Shown in pieces: positions 32,001-33,259 of a stretch of DNA of 33,259 nt. The DNA is taken from assembly GCA_964559205.1 (NCBI GenBank), contig CAZLHV010000011.1, positions 1-33,259 of the forward strand, in the 5' to 3' direction. Source of the stretch: GWF2-43-63 sp964559205 (GTDB taxonomy: Bacteria > Bacteroidota > Bacteroidia > Bacteroidales > DTU049). The translations under genes were made by a program, and so were the position numbers. The notes under the pieces are model-generated. The model made no database searches and was not told where the DNA came from. It saw nothing but the letters and a program-made list of their open reading frames with translations. Numbering within the stretch: position 1 is the stretch's first letter; every line of letters begins with the position of its first letter.

Positions 32001-33259
32001 TGCACCCATGCAATCCTCGCACCGGCCGCCAGGTACAGCCAGCGAGAAATGTGTTTTGGTGAGTTTGTTTTCTTTGGCGCCGGCCGTCGATGCAAACAGA
32101 TCGCGCAATACATCAGACAATCCGGTGTAGGTGGCCGGATTGCTGCGTGGACTGCGTCCGAACGGATCGGCATCGATGTGAATGATTTTGCTGAATCCGG
32201 CCAGTGTTGCCTGATCGTGCACCACACTCAGCAAACTTGTTTTTCCGCTTCCCGACACGCCGCAAAGCAAATTGAATGCACCGCGCACAAAGGAAACTGA
32301 AATATTTTTCAGATTGTTTTTCTCGGCATGATGTATCTCAAAGGCAGGATTGAAGAGCTTTTCTGATTTCAGCTCCGGAACATTGTTCCGCCATTTCTGT
32401 GTAAGACTGTCAGAAATATTCTGCGAAAAATATTGCGAAGCGTTACCCGAAAACAAAACTTCGCCACCGTCATTTCCCGCACCGGGACCTATTTCTATGA
32501 TGTAGTCAGCAGCAGAAATATTTTTTTCGTGATGATCTACCACGATGACTGAATTGCCATGATCGACCAGACGGCGCAACACTTTCATCATGCTTTGCTG
32601 TTCGCTGTCGTGCAGTCCTGCACCGGGTTCGTCGAGGATGTATAAAATGTTGCGGATGCCCGAAGTGGTGTAAGCCGCCAGCCGCAGACGATTGAGCTCG
32701 CCAGTGGAAAGTGTGGTGGATTCGCGGTTGAGTTGCAGATAGCCGGCACCGAGTTCAAGAAGAGTCGTTGTGTTTTTGAGTATCTGCTCCGAAATCTGCA
32801 ACAATCCAACGTTTTCAGAGGCCAATTCTGAAAAGGCCTGATGAATTTCTTCGATGCTCATGCAGTGAAAATCGTCGATGTTTTTGTTATTCCAAACAAA
32901 CGACATGGCTTCGTTGCGCAGGCGAGTGCCACTGCACGACTGGCAGGTGAAGGAGCGTGCGAAGCGCAGGATGTTCGGATTGCGGTCGCGTTTCAGAATT
33001 TCTTCCATCACCGGAACGATGCCTTTGTAAAATCCTTCCTCGCGCGGCTTAGCGGTGATTCCAGACCACTTCAGGCGCGACTCGAGGGTGTGTTTTCCAA
33101 AAAGGATTTTGATTTTCTCTGAGCCGTTTAAAACGATATTTCTCTGAGCATCGGTCAGGTCCTTCCACGGAATATCGACCGAAAAGCCTTCGGCGACACA
33201 GACTTTGTTCAGCTCTTCCATGGTGACCTGCGAATAAATGATGTAGCCATTCGGTGTGG
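29091..33259 (-). CDS. Giant UvrA-like ABC protein (tandem duplicate), partial
   Basis: Open to the window edge: upstream of the Met at 33221 the frame continues (TPNGYIIYSQVT), so the N-terminus is missing. The visible 1,376+ residues contain four ABC signatures (LSTGE ~171, LSGGE ~491, LSGGE ~1010, LSTGE ~1320) and three Walker A motifs (GVSGSGKTSLL ~321, GPSGSGKSSLV ~648, GNSGSGKTSLL ~1130); the fourth must lie beyond the edge. This is two UvrA units in tandem, with Zn-finger cysteines CQSC, CEDC/CETC, CPDC/CPSC and CPEC/CESC. In the second unit only ~25 residues separate NPRSTVG from the CPH zinc finger, so the ~120-residue UvrB-binding domain is absent. It resembles the long class III-type UvrA paralogues rather than the excision-repair UvrA. 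Role unknown; a DNA-damage or drug-resistance function is plausible. Confidence 0.88.
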   Translation of the reverse strand, partial: TPNGYIIYSQVTMEELNKVCVAEGFSVDIPWKDLTDAQRNIVLNGSEKIKILFGKHTLESRLKWSGITAKPREEGFYKGIVPVMEEILKRDRNPNILRFARSFTCQSCSGTRLRNEAMSFVWNNKNIDDFHCMSIEEIHQAFSELASENVGLLQISEQILKNTTTLLELGAGYLQLNRESTTLSTGELNRLRLAAYTTSGIRNILYILDEPGAGLHDSEQQSMMKVLRRLVDHGNSVIVVDHHEKNISAADYIIEIGPGAGNDGGEVLFSGNASQYFSQNISDSLTQKWRNNVPELKSEKLFNPAFEIHHAEKNNLKNISVSFVRGAFNLLCGVSGSGKTSLLSVVHDQATLAGFSKIIHIDADPFGRSPRSNPATYTGLSDVLRDLFASTAGAKENKLTKTHFSLAVPGGRCEDCMGAGLKQIGMHFLGNVEIPCETCGGMRFSETVLHIQIREKNMYDVLEMSVAEAHEFFKAEPKVLKYTRPMLDLGLGYIKLGQSSTTLSGGEAQRVKLASELVRGTSGSVLFLLDEPATGLHPHDVNNLISALRELTQKGHTVIAAEHDLRMIAQADHICELGPGSGTHGGNVVFSGVPAELISIKNSKTAQALSEFAEPKQASEVLSQNLKSTFSDITLKQVHTNNLDIAEIQFHENVVNAVCGPSGSGKSSLVFDTLYAASQNALMDGLSFRIRSQLKKAGNATLDEYTGLMPTIALEKKSASGNPRSTVGTYTGLYDLYRLLYSRFSKNGETACPHYSNAFSFNNEAGACPDCHGLGFITQCDAEKLVSDPSKPLIQGAIDGSKPGKFYGEPDGQYVAALLAVGKKHGIDFSVPCFELSADARSIAMHGCGDETFDVEWNYKRGNVSGVHKMKSKWPGFCGHVEEEYKRVHNDHRAEQILPVMSDMTCPSCGGYRIHHERLQYRIDNRHIGETTDLCASEAISWFQRIQPGTGSENIVAEILQRLHYLIESGIGYIALSRMTATLSGGEFQRLRMSALLQSQLSGVMIVMDEPSFGLSKSDCSRISQLLKNIVQRGNTLVMTDHHPEMIRLADRIKVLGPGAGKQGGRLVKEVSSTEYISEIEQTYLKVTPLHSTSGAALQVTGACANNLKNIDAEFSGESLNVITGNSGSGKTSLLQYVMYDSHVAGRPVKCRSISGFENFDSVVFIQQDVPSGSAASIPATWLGLYDTLKNIFAAEAARLKLPLKATHFSVFSKEGRCPECGGTGVIKTSMDFRSDSETVCESCNGARFRSDILNVVVDGFSISDVLNMSISEAAEFVQKNTTAAKAASFLTIADLCTRCGVDYISPGQNLSTLSTGELQRLKLIQGIASAKGKTLFLLDEPSGGLHPTDTLRLLHLFEHLVKQGHTIICATHDEMIIRAAGIKIMLK

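Overview
The window looks like the chromosome of an uncultured member of the Bacteroidota. The evidence is the PorQ component of the type IX secretion system (T9SS), several secreted proteins with T9SS-type C-terminal domains, gliding-clade style lipoproteins and M23 peptidases, a Gram-negative LPS gene (kdsB), and repeated Bacteroidota-type -7 promoter boxes (TAnnTTTG) just upstream of genes. Most of the window is housekeeping DNA with short intergenic gaps. Two small stretches (the first ~430 bases and ~23.45-24.13 kb) carry gene remnants.

Layout. 1-430: a perfect 12-bp inverted repeat and the 3' remnant of a DUF4143-type ATPase gene. 436-2820 (minus strand): leucyl aminopeptidase followed by a ChaN-like haem-binding protein gene that is interrupted by an in-frame TAG; the ancestral 3' end and terminator are still present. 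3296-6075 (plus): mqnC (futalosine menaquinone route), xseA and xseB. 6115-7665: secreted delta-60-repeat protein. 7804-11077: a compact M23 peptidase-dxr-rseP run. 11175-13220: a large secreted T9SS-type protein, then tRNA-Leu(CAA) with its own promoter and terminator. 13400-16509: secreted unknown protein, deoxynucleoside kinase, kdsB and an M90 (MtfA-like) peptidase. 16502-17542 (minus): porQ, then a small Cys/His-rich protein. 18100-19263: an Rh-type ammonium channel. 19526-22506: TPR lipoprotein, second M23 peptidase and a small T9SS-type secreted protein. 22652-24133: an AT-richer patch with a predicted barrel protein and gene debris. 24134-25537 (minus): zinc-ribbon membrane protein. 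25664-29029: gatE-gatD. 29091 to the right edge (minus): a giant UvrA-like protein, incomplete at the window edge.

The most notable item is the adjacent gatE-gatD pair, encoding a complete archaeal-type Glu-tRNA(Gln) amidotransferase in an otherwise clearly bacterial context. Catalytic residues of the asparaginase-like subunit and the kinase-fold signatures of GatE are intact. Second is the UvrA-like protein, which is a fused tandem pair of UvrA units (four ABC signatures) whose second unit has no room for the UvrB-binding domain, suggesting a role other than classical excision repair. Third is the ChaN-like gene with a single internal amber codon followed by conserved in-frame coding sequence and a terminator. 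The remaining genes fit together as ordinary envelope and precursor metabolism: isoprenoid (dxr), Kdo activation (kdsB), menaquinone (mqnC), membrane stress proteolysis (rseP), cell-wall remodelling (two M23 enzymes) and T9SS export (porQ plus cargo).
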